64,000 nucleotides of DNA from assembly GCA_033297205.1 (NCBI GenBank), contig MU859189.1:36468-100467 (forward strand). Direction: 5' to 3'. This DNA comes from Pseudoneurospora amorphoporcata. Taxonomy: Eukaryota > Ascomycota > Sordariomycetes > Sordariales > Sordariaceae. The notes beneath the pieces are model-generated. The model worked only from the letters and a program-made list of their open reading frames with translations, was not told where the DNA came from and made no database searches. This document shows, in pieces, positions 1 to 10,431 of this stretch (positions are counted from its first letter, which is position 1; each line of letters starts with the position of its first letter). Made by a program: the position numbers and the translations under genes.

Positions 1-1660
1 GCGGTAATGGGGTTGGCGTCCTTGAGAAGATGCTTCGTGATATGCTCGAGATCCTGCCCATCCATGGCTGTGACGAAGCCCGGCGCTCCCCACTTGCTAC
101 GGGTAGACGTAACCGAAGTCTCATCTTCTTCGCCCGAGCGCGCAGCATCGTTGGCTGTCCTATAACGACCAGCCCTACCGGCGATTTGCTTAACTTCCGG
201 GATCGTCAGGGGGCGCTGCGTCGAGCCATCAAATTTGAATGCCGATTCGAAGACGACGCGCTTAATCTCGAGGTTCAGACCCATGCCAATGGCATCACTG
301 GCAACCAAGAAATCGTAGTCGTTGTTCGGGTCATTGAACAAGGCAGCCTGGGCCGCTCTGGTTTCAGGCGGCAACGAGCCGTAAACGATAGCACATTTAC
401 GCCCAGTTGCCGATTCGATACCAGCTTTCAGAGCGTGCAAGTTGACCCGAGAGAACGCAATAACAGCGTCACCTTTCTGAAGATTCTTGAAGTCATCGCC
501 AACAGCTTTCTCCATGGGAAGCAAAGGGTTCAGCCTCACGTAACGGTGCACGATGCACTTGTCGCCCAAACGAGCACAAAGCTCCTGTATCAGATCAACC
601 ACTCTTTCCTCTCCACAAAGATGAAGCTCCTTTGCCTGGCAGCCCAGGACCGCCTGAGTCCAAGCCCAACCACGGTGTTCGTCGGCGATCATTTGAATCT
701 CGTCAATGACAGCGACATCCACCTTCCAGTTCAAGGGCGTCATTTCCACCGTACAACTTCGGAAGTACATGTCGGCATCTTCCGGTATCCTCTGTTCCTC
801 GCCTGTGATGAGGGCGCAACGTTTCCCCTTGGCGATGAATCGCGTGTAGATTTCGTGAGCTAGCAGTCGAAGGGGGCCGGCATAGATGCCCGATTTTGCG
901 TTTTCGAGAGCTTTCAAGGCGTTGTATGTCTTTCCAGAGTTCGTTGGCCCAACGTGCAGGTGAATAGTGCGCTGCAGTTGGCGAGTGGCAGGGAACCATT
1001 CGTAAGGGAAGCGCAAATCGGCAAGTTGGAGGTGCAAGGCGGTGGTGGACTTGGAGAAGTTCTTGCGCATCAAGAAGGTTTGGAGCGCGTACCGAAGTTC
1101 CTTGGTCAATCCTTGCGCATCGCCCTTGATGAAGGCAGCGCGCAAGTTCCAGAACAACGGGTTATCGCTACGCGCAGTCAGGCTGAGTGTGCTGGCCAGG
1201 CCGAACGACTTCTTCAGGGCATCTTTGAAGAGGGAGATCTCTTGGATGAAGGCCTCTTGAGAATGTAGCCCGAATGCTCTGTATTCCCGGTGCTCCGGAT
1301 TCCATTGCCCCAAATCCCTTAGCAGGGTATTTAATCGGTGCCTGGTAAGGTCGTAGAACTCGTCGTATCTCTGTCGCAGCGCTGGTTCGGAGGACGTCGT
1401 CCTGCGTTGTGCCCTTTCGCGGTCACTGAGGCGTCGTCGTAGCTGTTCGTCAGCTGGCAAGTCCTACACGGCAAAAGAAGGTCAGCAATCCGGCAGTAAG
1501 GGCAAGGGCTGTCGAGGGGTCGAACATTGAAGGACTTGTTGACTGCAGAGCCGCGCGTCACAGCCTTCTTGGGCGGTTTAGACGGCTTCGACCGAAAGCG
1601 GCGAGTAACGAGGACTGCGCTCCGCGGACATCTCCAGGCCTGCCCTAACAACGCGTTCAT
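1..1660 (-). CDS. suv3: ATP-dependent RNA helicase SUV3, mitochondrial (C-terminus cut by window edge)
   Basis: SUV3 is the helicase of the mitochondrial RNA degradosome (mtEXO, with the Dss1 RNase) and works in the matrix. About 532 residues are visible. The start ATG at 1660 opens an Arg-rich N-terminus (MNALLGQAWRCPRS...) suited to a mitochondrial presequence. A short intron lies at about 1464-1525: the acceptor GTGTAG with CTGAC branch point is clear, but the donor is weak (GTTCGA at 1525, or GTCAAC near 1543; both are phase 0). Family motifs follow in order: HVGPTNSGKT Walker A (about residue 218), GIYAGPLRLLAHEIY, TGEEQ, VAVIDEIQMI Walker B (about 298), and EVKQIAGRAGRYR motif VI (about 471). 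The frame is still open at base 1, so the SUV3 C-terminal domain lies outside. It is divergent from the R-SNARE gene. Family assignment is firm; the first exon boundary is not. Confidence 0.9.
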
Positions 1661-2263
1661 GACGGTGGACGAGATGTGCCGGCGATCATGCTCGTCGTTC
1701 GAGTCAGCATGAAAAGGTGTTGGAATCTGGAGATGTGGACTTGGAGCCCCGGAGCCGCGTGGGATGGATGCCCTACAATAATTCTTATCGTCAAGTCTGT
1801 GACCCTTGAGGATCCAATTCTTTTTCCTTATCGCTTGGTTGCCCTCTCTTCACACTCTTGGCACTGTGCCACCTTTGACCCCTGAGGCTCCGCTGAGGTG
1901 TTCACCCCGGCTGAACTCGGTCCACCCCCCAAGCCCACAAGGCCGTCAAAGGTGGAGGTGGTCCTGCATCGTCATCATGCAGCCCGTGAGTGACACTCCG
2001 CTGAGCCCGCTCTGTAACCTCAGTGGTAACTTACCGTGACCGACAGCTGAGCATTTCGAGAGTCTCGATTCCCATCTCAGCATCCATCCTACAATTCGAT
2101 CACTACGAGCCGTGAACGGCTACCATCTCGACATCTGGACGCCGAACCCAATAGAGTAGACGTATCTGCCAACGTTCTCCCACAAACTCCCATCTTCCTC
2201 CGCACATCGACTTGACTTGGACGACTTGGTGATCCCAACAAAGGATCTCTACGCGCATCCAAA
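1661..2263. other. Divergent intergenic region between suv3 and the R-SNARE gene
   Basis: This 603-bp spacer must hold both promoters. No TATA box or convincing ORF stands out. The part just before 2264 is pyrimidine-rich, as usual for fungal transcript leaders. Confidence 0.6.
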
Positions 2264-3067
2264 ATGGCCTCGTCCTCGACTCCAGCAACTCCTCTCCTCT
2301 AGTACGTTAACCTACTTCACCACTTGTCCCTTAGACAATCAACAAGCTTAATACTAACAACCATCTCCTATTCCAGTTCCTGCATCGCCCACAACACCAC
2401 CATCCTAGCCGAGTGCACCACCTCCGCCTCGTCCCAAACCTCGTCGCTCGCCTCTCTCATCCTTCCCAAGATCGACCACTCGACCCCTCAAAAGCTCACC
2501 TACACGCATGGCTCCTACCACATCCATTACATGTCCGAGTCGCCCTCGGATTGGACTTCTCAGCCCTCCGCCTCCTCCGCAGGCGGCCTTACCTTCCTCG
2601 TCGTAGCCGACTCCTCCCTAGGCCGTCGCATCCCCTTCGGCTTCCTGGTCGAAGTTCGCAAGCGTTTTCTGGCACAATACCCTCCCGGCCCGACCAACGA
2701 CTTTGCCGACATGCCCAACTACGGCGCGGCCTCGTTCAACGGAGAGCTCAAGACGCTGATGGTCGACTACGGCACCACGGGTCAGGGGCAGAACGATGCG
2801 ATTACCAATGCCAAGCGGGAGATTGAGGATGTGAAGGGGATCATGACGAGGAACATTGAGGGCCTGCTGGAGAGAGGCGAGAGGATTGATTTGTTGGTGG
2901 ATAAGACGGATAGGTTGGGCGGCAGCGCGCGCGAGTTCAGGGTTAGAAGCAGGGGGCTCAAGCGCAAGATGTGGTGGAAGAATGTGAAGCTGATGGCGCT
3001 GTTGGCGCTAGTGGTGGTGTTGATTGTGCTGTCGATCGTGCTGGCGGTGAAAAACAGCCTGCCATGA
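2264..3067 (+). CDS. Longin-domain R-SNARE (VAMP7 / Nyv1-like)
   Basis: Exons are 2264-2301 and 2377-3067 (242 aa). The intron has donor GTACGT, branch ATACTAAC and acceptor TTCCAG, and joins MASSSTPATPLLY to SCIAHNTTILAE. An N-terminal longin domain covers roughly residues 12-130. A synaptobrevin-type SNARE motif (about 150-205) contains NIEGLLERGERIDLL, where Arg179 sits at the ionic zero layer of an R-SNARE. A single C-terminal anchor (about 217-236) is followed by only a few residues, so the protein is tail-anchored with the SNARE motif in the cytosol. R-SNAREs of this class pair with Q-SNAREs in fusion at endosomes and vacuole. The longin plus R-SNARE architecture fits VAMP7/Nyv1 rather than Ykt6, which has no membrane segment. 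The vacuolar role is inferred from family. Confidence 0.9.
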
Positions 3068-3552
3068 ATGATCGATCGGGTTGGTTGGAGCAAGTCAAGA
3101 TTTGGTTTTTCCGGTTGCCTGAGTGGGCGTGCATGGGTTCATGAGTGATGGGTTACGAACAAAATACGGTGTCTTATGTTGTCATGGCTTTTTTGCTCTT
3201 CTGTTACTTTAGTTCTGGCGCTTCTCAAGTTTTGCGGTTGCTTTTCTTTTCTGTCTCTTTGCTTGTGTTTTGGTCCGGTTATAATTCGTAGAGCCTGTAT
3301 ATCATTGCTTTATTTTCAAACCAGGCATTCTTCTCTCCTATTTTTCCCATGGACACAAAGCCTCGGGCAGGAAATACGAACACTGTGACTGCTGCCACCC
3401 CCTTAGCGACGTGAAGGAAAGGATGTAAGAACTTGAAGGTTTACACGTGTTGAAGAAACAGTCAAGAGAAATTTAGCCGAACCTAAGTGGAAGTGGTCGA
3501 TAAATCGGTCATCGACAAAGGGAAGACGGGAGCAGAGAGAATGTCTGGAAGG

Positions 3553-3581
<29 letters not shown>
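3553..3581. repeat. Homopolymer A29 tract
   Basis: An uninterrupted run of 29 A on the plus strand lies 3' of the R-SNARE gene. It is one of five A/T homopolymers of 22-30 bp in the window, all outside coding sequence. Exact length may be an assembly artefact. Confidence 0.95.
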
Positions 3582-3586
<5 letters not shown>

Positions 3587-3851
3587 GAAAGAAAAAGCCC
3601 AAACGGGAAAAGATAGCTTGGATACAAACGGTTCTCCCAGCAACAACACCAAAGCAGAGAGAGCCATGGCAAGTCCGCAACTGCCAGCGATCGTCGTCAG
3701 TTTTGAATTACCAAGCTTAATCCCGACACCTGTGAATGGAATGCTCTTCCTCTCAACAACTCGATAGGCCTCAATCAAAAAGGAGGAGGCAAAAGATACC
3801 AAGAAGATATTGGAACCAACCGGCAGAAAGAAAAAAAAAGGAAAAGAATGA

Positions 3852-3946
3852 TGGACAAACCATGGTTTGAACACGGTCTGTAAGAGCAGCACTTAGGGAA
3901 AACAAGACATTGCAAAACAGATATTCTACCACTGAACTATCCGCCC
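3852..3946 (-). pseudogene. tRNA-Ala(UGC)-like sequence, degenerate or unusual
   Basis: On the minus strand a 7-bp acceptor stem can form (GGGCGGA with TTTGTCC, including a G3:U70 pair, the alanine identity element), then a 4-bp D stem (GTTC/GAAT) with loop AGTGGTA, an anticodon half TCTGT-TTTGCAA giving anticodon TGC, an intron-like insert of about 22 nt, the matching ACAGA, and a T arm CCGTG-TTCAAAC-CATGG. Discriminator A and a T9 Pol III terminator follow. However, ACAGA abuts the T stem directly, leaving no variable loop, and the acceptor stem relies on G:U pairs. A tRNA pseudogene or a misread fold are both possible. Confidence 0.4.
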
Positions 3947-4463
3947 ATGGAAGTCTGTTGTTGGAAGTTTGTAGTTGGGACACTAACTTATAAGGGGCAA
4001 GAAGACTAAAAGAGGGCGGGGGTGCACTTCACCCGGGTTTGGAGGGGGAGGGAAAGTATCGTGGGCCATTTACATAAACGATCAGGAGAAAGGACGGATA
4101 AGGGCATGGAATCGAAAGAATGATGAGTTGAAGAGTTGTTTGTTCATGTTTCGATGGCTACCTAGTTGGAAGCCGCGTCTTCTGTCATGAGTTCGGCTCA
4201 AAGAGGAAACATGATTGCTGCTCGAACATCGCACGGAGAGACCGTTCTATAACGTCCTATGGCCCTCCCAAGATACTCCAATGGTGTTACCAGCAGGATC
4301 GCATTTGCAATTGTTGGCCATGTCTTCGTCATGCCGTTCCCAGCCCCCATCTTATATCCCAAGCCCTGCTTTCACGGTAATTGTGTGTCTGAGAAGGCCT
4401 CGAACCTGCCGCACCTTATACCTCCCCATCCACGCACAACCCTTTCCCATCCATCAATCACCC

Positions 4464-4823
4464 TCATAACCTCGAATTCCCTCCTGCAACCTTTGCCGAT
4501 CCAATCACCAAATTTCCCAGGTCCATAGACCCTGGCCCTTGAAGCCTTTGCGCATCCTGAAACATATACCCGTGAACCACCGGGCTCACCGCATGTGGTG
4601 ATGTTGAGTGAGGTCCTGGTTGGAGTGTGAAAGATGGACTCCTGCGCAGTTTTGACGTGAAGAAGGCTGGGTGGCAGTATGATGGGTTGAGAGTCATGGT
4701 AGGTGGTGGCATTGTTGTTTTGAGCACAGGTGTAGGAGGTTTTGTTGTTGACTGTGAAAGTGGAGGGGTAGACGTGGAGGAAGAAGATGGGAACGGTGTC
4801 TGGTTTAATAGGACGGCCGTCAT
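4464..4823 (-). CDS. Doubtful small ORF, 119 aa, no known family
   Basis: The first ATG of a longer open frame is at 4823 (MTAVLLNQTPFPSSS...). The frame stays open upstream to 4961, where it begins with TTG. The product is rich in Ser, Thr and Pro and resembles no family I recognise. The one point in its favour is a TATATAAA box at about 5067-5074 facing the minus strand, a plausible promoter about 250 bp upstream. Low-complexity composition is also expected of a spurious ORF. Confidence 0.22.
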   Translation of the reverse strand: MTAVLLNQTPFPSSSSTSTPPLSQSTTKPPTPVLKTTMPPPTMTLNPSYCHPAFFTSKLRRSPSFTLQPGPHSTSPHAVSPVVHGYMFQDAQRLQGPGSMDLGNLVIGSAKVAGGNSRL

Positions 4824-5436
4824 GGATGCCCGTCTTGCTGACGCGCTTGCGTTGATGGTCTTAATGGTTGGTACTCGGTTTTTAAAGATTTTTCGGACTA
4901 AGTACTGGATGATGTCAAGACTGAATCGCGTAGTGCAGTGGAAGTGAGTTCGAGGGTTCAAGTCGTATCGCCGCTGATGGACCTGAGTTGTCGTTGGTGA
5001 TGGCAGTTGTTTGAGGCTTCCGAGGGTTGAGGACAGGTATGATCGCTGGTACTGAAATTCGGGGTTTTTATATAAACAAGTTCAAGTTCTGATATCAACG
5101 ACAACTCTTTGAAGATCAGACGGGCAATGGATTATGCACCCCACGAATTCATGGTTCCGGGACGTTGGATCGCCCAGGATGAAGTTCGTCATTGTTGATC
5201 ATCTTCACGTGCAGTGCCGAAGTGGCCCCACTATAACTACTGTACCGGCCCGGCGTGCTACATATCCCCGCTCAACATGGTGCCGAGCGACCGAGGGCTC
5301 CGCTCGTGGATCGGCCCGTCCCTGAGCACCGGGATAGAATTCCACCACATCTGGCCTGTATCTTTAAACATTATGGTCATTTTGCCTATGAGAATGTGAA
5401 ATCTATAGGTTGTTGCCCGCGTACTCGGTCTCCCAT

Positions 5437-6699
5437 CTAGGCAGTCTTTTCTCCATTCTTCGCCTTCTTCCCACTCTTGGACTTTTCTTTCTCTTTCTGC
5501 TTCCCCTTCTTGATCGTGTTGACCAAAGATTCGATCTCCTCCACCCGCTCACGTTCCTTTCTTTCCTCCTCCTTCTCCATCTCCCTTTTCTTTGCCCTTG
5601 CCCTCTTTGCGGCCGCATCCTTCTCCTTCTCTTCAATCAGCTTATCGCTTGATTCCCAAAGCTTTTTCGCAACAGCTTCGTCGTCCACATCCTTCCGTGC
5701 GCAATCTACCACCATGCACTCCTTGACCACCTTTCCTCCCTTGTCGCGAACGAGACTGCCTTCCATAACGGCCCACAAAATGGATTGCGCGCCCATTCTG
5801 GCGCTCTTTAGGAAGAGCCAGGAGAACGCATAAAGGAAAAGGTACACGATGAGACCCCATATTGTGCCTCTTGTAGCCCACCGACGCATGCCAGGGGTTC
5901 TCGTGTATCCAGGGTCCACCAGGAAGACGCGCGCATTCATCGGAAGCTGATCGGGCCTCTTGTACGCGTCCAAATGCTTTTGGTATGCCTTGCCAAACAC
6001 CATCATGGCCAGTTTACTCCGTGCGTATGCCTTACCCGGAGACCAGTCCTTCTTATCCAATGCTTTATCCAGTGATGGCGAACGGATATAGGCGGGACAT
6101 GTCGGGATGATGATGCGCACATCGCGGTCGAACGGTTGCGCGCGGATCGCGGGGCTGAGGATGCCCAGAAGATGGAAGTTGGAGAGGTAGTTAACCTGCC
6201 AGGTACTCTCCACGCCATCCGGTGTCTCTGTATAGTCCTTCCCGGGCGGTGTGAGGGTTGCTCCGCAAAGAATGATGGTGTCGAGGCGGCGGGGAGGGGC
6301 GTTGTCAACCCATTTCGTCGCAAACTTTCGGACGCTGTGTAGGGAGCGTAGATTAACTTGTTCGGCGTAGATGAGTTGGTTGTTGGTGCGATCGCGCATG
6401 TCATCGATGAAGTCGACGAGAAAGGGATCGTTATGCTCGTGGTGGGTAAGGATGATGACTTGGGCGCCTCGTTTGGCAAGCTCGTATACCGTAGCGGCGC
6501 CGATTCCTGATGTGCCGCCGGTGATCATGACGACTCGACCGTGCATATTCCGTTCGGCCGTACATGTCGCGCCACTGGCATAGATCTTTGTGAAAGCGAT
6601 GGCTCCGAGAGCGCTACCGGCCTTGGTGAGAGTCCACGGCCCGGGCAGCCATGATGGCCACCCGTCCAAGATGATGCTGGTGAGGAACGGGATCGGCAT
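5437..6699 (-). CDS. Short-chain dehydrogenase/reductase (retinol-dehydrogenase-like) with charged C-terminal tail
   Basis: This is a single exon of 420 aa starting at the ATG at 6699. A hydrophobic N-terminus (residues 1-40) suggests a membrane anchor. The Rossmann cofactor motif TGGTSGIG lies at about 60-67, NYLSNF gives the conserved Asn, and YARSKL is the catalytic YxxxK. The stretch normally holding the catalytic Ser reads IIIPTCPAY, so Thr-Cys stands where the family has Ser-Ser. A second hydrophobic stretch (LIVYLFLYAFSWLFL) follows the fold. The last 80-90 residues are a Lys/Glu/Arg-rich predicted helix absent from ordinary SDRs. Substrate is unknown; relatives reduce retinal, sterols or lipids at the ER or lipid droplets. 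It is divergent from the G-patch gene. Confidence 0.85.
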   Translation of the reverse strand: MPIPFLTSIILDGWPSWLPGPWTLTKAGSALGAIAFTKIYASGATCTAERNMHGRVVMITGGTSGIGAATVYELAKRGAQVIILTHHEHNDPFLVDFIDDMRDRTNNQLIYAEQVNLRSLHSVRKFATKWVDNAPPRRLDTIILCGATLTPPGKDYTETPDGVESTWQVNYLSNFHLLGILSPAIRAQPFDRDVRIIIPTCPAYIRSPSLDKALDKKDWSPGKAYARSKLAMMVFGKAYQKHLDAYKRPDQLPMNARVFLVDPGYTRTPGMRRWATRGTIWGLIVYLFLYAFSWLFLKSARMGAQSILWAVMEGSLVRDKGGKVVKECMVVDCARKDVDDEAVAKKLWESSDKLIEEKEKDAAAKRARAKKREMEKEEERKERERVEEIESLVNTIKKGKQKEKEKSKSGKKAKNGEKTA

Positions 6700-7258
6700 T
6701 ATGGGGGATGTTGTTCGGATGGATCGTAAGTGCTTCCGGTCTCGTTACAAGGTCATTCTTCGGATCGCGTATGTTGTTGAGGCAGAAGCATGGAGAGAGC
6801 GCATGCAAAAAGAGGCCAGCAACTTGAGCTCTATTCTAGAAAGGAGAAGCTGTCGCAATTGGTCATCCAACTGCGGCCAGAAGTTTTGGCTCCAACATAC
6901 ACTACCTCTAAACAGCAGGCTCAAACGTGGGTTACGTCAGGGGCTCAGGGGCTATAATTAGTGACCCACTCTACCAGTCAGGCGGGGGCACCGAAGTCCG
7001 ATGGCGGGGATGGGATGGAACGGATCCGTTGATCCAAACATGGACCGGGGCCGGGAACGGAGCCGCATCGATGGCAGGCATCAAGGTTCTCCCGCGATTC
7101 TCTCATCAATTACTTCACGACTTCACATCGGATTCCTTGCCTAGAGCTCACGAATTTGCTCACACAACCTTTGCAATCCCTCCAAAACCGTCAATCCACA
7201 GATACCTTAACAACGCAGACAGTTCAATAACATCGAAGGCTGTCCGTATGCACTCGTC
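6700..7258. other. Divergent promoter region (dehydrogenase / G-patch gene)
   Basis: This 559-bp spacer lies between two divergent start codons. No gene and no clear TATA box; the sequence before 7259 is pyrimidine/CA-rich and likely the G-patch leader. Confidence 0.6.
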
Positions 7259-8053
7259 ATGAGTTCCTCAGAAAGGCGACCTGCCGCAAAAGCAAAAGAC
7301 GACAATGAAGAAAAAGTTCCTCTCCACCACTTGCGTCCCTTCGGCACCGGGTTGTACAAGCAACATATAAAATTCGTCCCTGCCTCCGATGGCGACCTAG
7401 ACTCGACCAGTTCAACGGCGGCCAAGTCCAAGCCAAAACTTGACGTAGCTGATCTCTATCTGAACATGGTCCTGGCCAACAAGAACACGCCCAAAGATAA
7501 ACAGAAGCAACAACAAAAAGAAAATGCAACAACAGCAACAGACACCACCACCACCCCCTCAGCCACAATCACGACAACCCAAAGCACAAGCACAACACCA
7601 ACAGACCAGCCACCAATACCACACCAAGTCACCTGCTCCATCTGCTCCCTTCCCTACGAACCCACCCCCACGGGCCTCATAGCCCACGAATCCTCCTTCG
7701 CGCACCAATCCCGCCTCCCCCACTCCCACCCACCATCCGCGTTAGACCGTTCCCGGATGGGCCTCAAACATCTCACAAGCCACGGCTGGGATCCCGATTC
7801 CCGACAAGGTCTCGGGTCCGCGGCGCAGGGGATCCAGTTCCCCATCAAAGGGAAAAAGAAGGATGATCACTTGGGTCTTGGGGTTGAACCCTCAAAGAAT
7901 GGGACACCAGTGGTAAAGAAGAAGGAGAAGTTGTTGGATGCGAAAAAGGTGAGGAAGATGCAGGAACAGGATAAGAAGAGGGGGGAGAGGATACAGCGGG
8001 AGCTGTGGGGGAGGGGACCGGATTTGGAGAGGTATTTGGGAAAGGGAATGTAG
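7259..8053 (+). CDS. G-patch domain protein (GPANK1-like)
   Basis: Single-exon gene of 264 aa. The N-terminus has the conserved block VPLHHLRPFGTGLYKQHIKF. A low-complexity Thr/Gln stretch (about 80-120) leads to a zinc-finger-like segment with CSIC spaced before two His (SSFAHQSRL). The G-patch follows (about 160-205): SRMGLKHLTSHGWDPDSRQGLG then GIQFPIKGKKKDDHLGLG. The C-terminus is a Lys/Arg-rich helix ending RELWGRGPDLERYLGKGM. G-patch proteins bind RNA or activate DEAH helicases in splicing and ribosome biogenesis. The order of elements matches GPANK1, though no ankyrin repeats are seen here. The helicase partner is unknown. Confidence 0.85.
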   Translation: MSSSERRPAAKAKDDNEEKVPLHHLRPFGTGLYKQHIKFVPASDGDLDSTSSTAAKSKPKLDVADLYLNMVLANKNTPKDKQKQQQKENATTATDTTTTPSATITTTQSTSTTPTDQPPIPHQVTCSICSLPYEPTPTGLIAHESSFAHQSRLPHSHPPSALDRSRMGLKHLTSHGWDPDSRQGLGSAAQGIQFPIKGKKKDDHLGLGVEPSKNGTPVVKKKEKLLDAKKVRKMQEQDKKRGERIQRELWGRGPDLERYLGKGM

Positions 8054-8456
8054 TGATATTCACGATCGGTGAGGATGGCATCGAGGTAAGGCGGCGGTCG
8101 CCTTGGTGTGTGGTAGCCGGGTAAGCGGCTGGTGGTTCGTGAACCTTGAAACTCAGAAGAACTTGTCATTTCGGACGCTCAAGGTAAAGATATGGAATAT
8201 TCCAAAACCGAATAATGATAAGACTCAGCGCCGATTGAGACGCGCTTCCATCACCTAAACCCAAAGCAACGCCATGCAGGGACCGTGCGACGGGAGTCAA
8301 TACTCCTTAATCAGCTTTTCTGATTTGTCGCTCTGATCTGGCATAACAGTCGATTAAATCCTTGGTCTCCTTTGTCCCCTTCGTCCATTGTATCTCCGAC
8401 ACCCACTGGAACGAACAACCTCTTCTTATACGCCACCAACCTCCCAAACAAACCCA
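8054..8456. other. Convergent 3' intergenic region
   Basis: 403 bp between the stop codons of the G-patch and Yip1-family genes. It should contain both 3' UTRs and terminators; nothing else recognised. Confidence 0.6.
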
Positions 8457-9621
8457 TTAGCTAATGAAGCACAAGCACCCCAAAGCAACATAGAAAATCA
8501 GAAGGGGGAAGACCGCCAACCCAACCCTGTTCTTGAGAACGCCACTTCCACTGAGAATGCTCACACCAGCCGCAAAGGACCAGCCGACGAGCACCAGGTA
8601 GACCGGGATCCTGGCGACCCAGTACAGCGAGAGCGCGGAGAGCATGGCAGCCAGGACGAGAGGGAAGAGGGTGTATCCGATAATACAGACACTTTGGGCG
8701 AAAGAGCTGTTGTTGAGACATAATTGTTAGCATGACTCCTCTCAAACATCGGCGATGAAAGACACACATATTCCCACCCAACAACTTGATCTGCGCCGTC
8801 ACCACCGCCTCACCAATCCACACCATCGCAAACACCCCGCTGAACACAATCGCCCTCTGCTGCTCCCTGCTTCTAAAGCTCAGCAACGTGCTGAGCAACA
8901 GACAGAAAATCAACGGGCCCCAGAGATCCCAATCCCTCAGCCCGGGACTCATATTCCCCTGCTGCAGCAGGCTCTCGGGGTCCATCACCCTGCTCGCCAG
9001 ACCCGTCAACTCCTCCCTCGCTCCCGATAAGCCGGCGTTCCGGATGTTGGCGTAAGCGCCCCGCAGGCCGTCGTCGGACTCGAGCATGGTGCCGCCGAAG
9101 AGGTAGCGCGGGTACAGCACCTCGCGCATCTTGGACCAAACGGCAAGCAGGTCGCGGCGGAGCGTCTCCCAGACCGTCTCGTCGATGGTGTTGGTGGGCG
9201 CGCGGCGGTCTTCGCCGGGGATGCGGTTGGTCCAGGTCGACTGCGTGTTTGCGGAGGATGAGCCGGCGGCCGCGGAGGAGGAGGAGCCGATGGTGCCGGT
9301 TAGGGGTGCGCGGGAGGAAGAGGAGGGGGCGAGGGGGTCGTCGAAGTCGTTGAGGTCGGCTTCGGTTTGGAGATTGGGTGTTAGCAATTGTAGCTCTTGT
9401 TGTGTTGAAGTGGAGGGCATGTGTCTAGGTAGGCTAGTCGTGGTGCCCCTCCTGCCTCTGGTGGGAGCCTCTTGATTGCGCTGACCATCGGGGACGGCAG
9501 TCGTGTATATGTGGGAAACTTAAGGGACCAGGCAGAGCTTACCATCGTCGGGATCTATCAGATCATCGTCGTCCAACATCGGTTGTTGACGGTGGTACTC
9601 TTTACCACCTAGTGAGGCCAT
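8457..9621 (-). CDS. Yip1-family Golgi membrane protein (YIPF6 / Yip4-like)
   Basis: Three exons, 9621-9543, 9470-8769 and 8707-8457, give 343 aa. Intron 1 (donor GTAAGC, acceptor ATCAAG) joins LIDPDD to EAPTRGRRG; its acceptor is the least certain. Intron 2 (donor GTGTGT, acceptor AACAG) joins KLLGGN to ISFAQSVCIIGYTLFPL, which restores a Yip1-family signature. The cytosolic N-terminal half is acidic and Ser-rich. About five hydrophobic helices follow, starting at LWGPLIFCLLLSTLL and ending FPLLIFYVALGCLCFIS. Yip1/YIPF proteins bind Ypt/Rab GTPases in ER-Golgi traffic. The first ATG at 9621 is preferred over the internal ATG at 9420 because it adds a plausible exon in frame. Confidence 0.88.
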
Positions 9622-10431
9622 CTTGTGTGTCGTCGTGTATGAATGCGGCCGGGCGAGTCGTTCGTTTGTAGCAGTAAGCTCCCTGTTTTGGGTAGGCAGG
9701 ATTCCCGGACGCAACCAGGGTTGGCCCCTTTCAGTCGGTCAGTCTTCGGTTGATCGGAGTATTAGGAATCTGTTCCCAGTCGCAAGGTATAAGGTGCGAG
9801 TAGTATCTGTGATGAGCGGTGGTGATCCGTCCGGAAGCTGTCGTGTGTGTGGAAAGCTCGCAGAAGCTTCAATATTGAGTTCTTGGGGCACGAATGGATT
9901 GGACGGGCCACGTCCCCCATGTTCAAACAACGGCGGACGGCCCCTTCCCCACGCTGACGTTTGATGCTGCTACTTACTTACTAGTTGTACAGGGCAGTGC
10001 GTGGCCCAAGCTCCAGCACGGTACTGCTCCAGGGTTAGGGTTTTGGGAGCGACAACAATACACCGACTCATTCACTGCCACCGTGATCAGACTTCCCGAC
10101 AGAATACCTATCTCTTGTTCATCATTTATCATTATTCATTTGATTATTATCTCTAAGCACCCTTGAAGAGGAAAAGCTGATGATGGCTCCTATGGCTTTT
10201 ACATCATTGTCAGCATCAGTTCGCCGCTATGGATCGATCCATTCTGGTCACCTTCTCGTCCATGTTCCACGGCGTCTAAATGTAGCTGAAACAACAGCAA
10301 CTATCCTCCGTCTTCTGTTCAGCATCCTTATTTAGACTCGATAAGTCAACGTGGCTTAAACATAAATCATCATAATAACTCCCGTCCGCCCTTTTCTTCC
10401 CAGTCTACCTAACAGACATGCAGCCTTGCGC
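9622..10431. other. Intergenic region between tandem minus-strand genes
   Basis: 810 bp containing the 3' end of the CAX gene and the promoter of the Yip1-family gene. Apart from the telomere-like motif nothing is assigned. Confidence 0.6.
10031..10042. promoter_or_regulatory. Telomere-like AGGGTTAGGGTT motif upstream of the Yip1-family gene
   Basis: Two tandem TTAGGG-type units lie about 410 bp upstream of the Yip1-family start. In that gene's sense the motif reads AACCCTAACCCT. It matches motifs at 17665 and 37137; see findings. A binding role for a Tbf1/Myb-type factor is inference. Confidence 0.4.

Larger units (their letters stand above)
3068..5436. other. Convergent intergenic region, gene-poor
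   Basis: Between the converging R-SNARE and dehydrogenase genes are 2.4 kb with no conserved protein. Contents are the A29 tract, the tRNA-like sequence and a weak minus-strand ORF (listed separately). The remainder, including 4000-4460 and 5100-5430, shows nothing I can assign. Confidence 0.5.
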
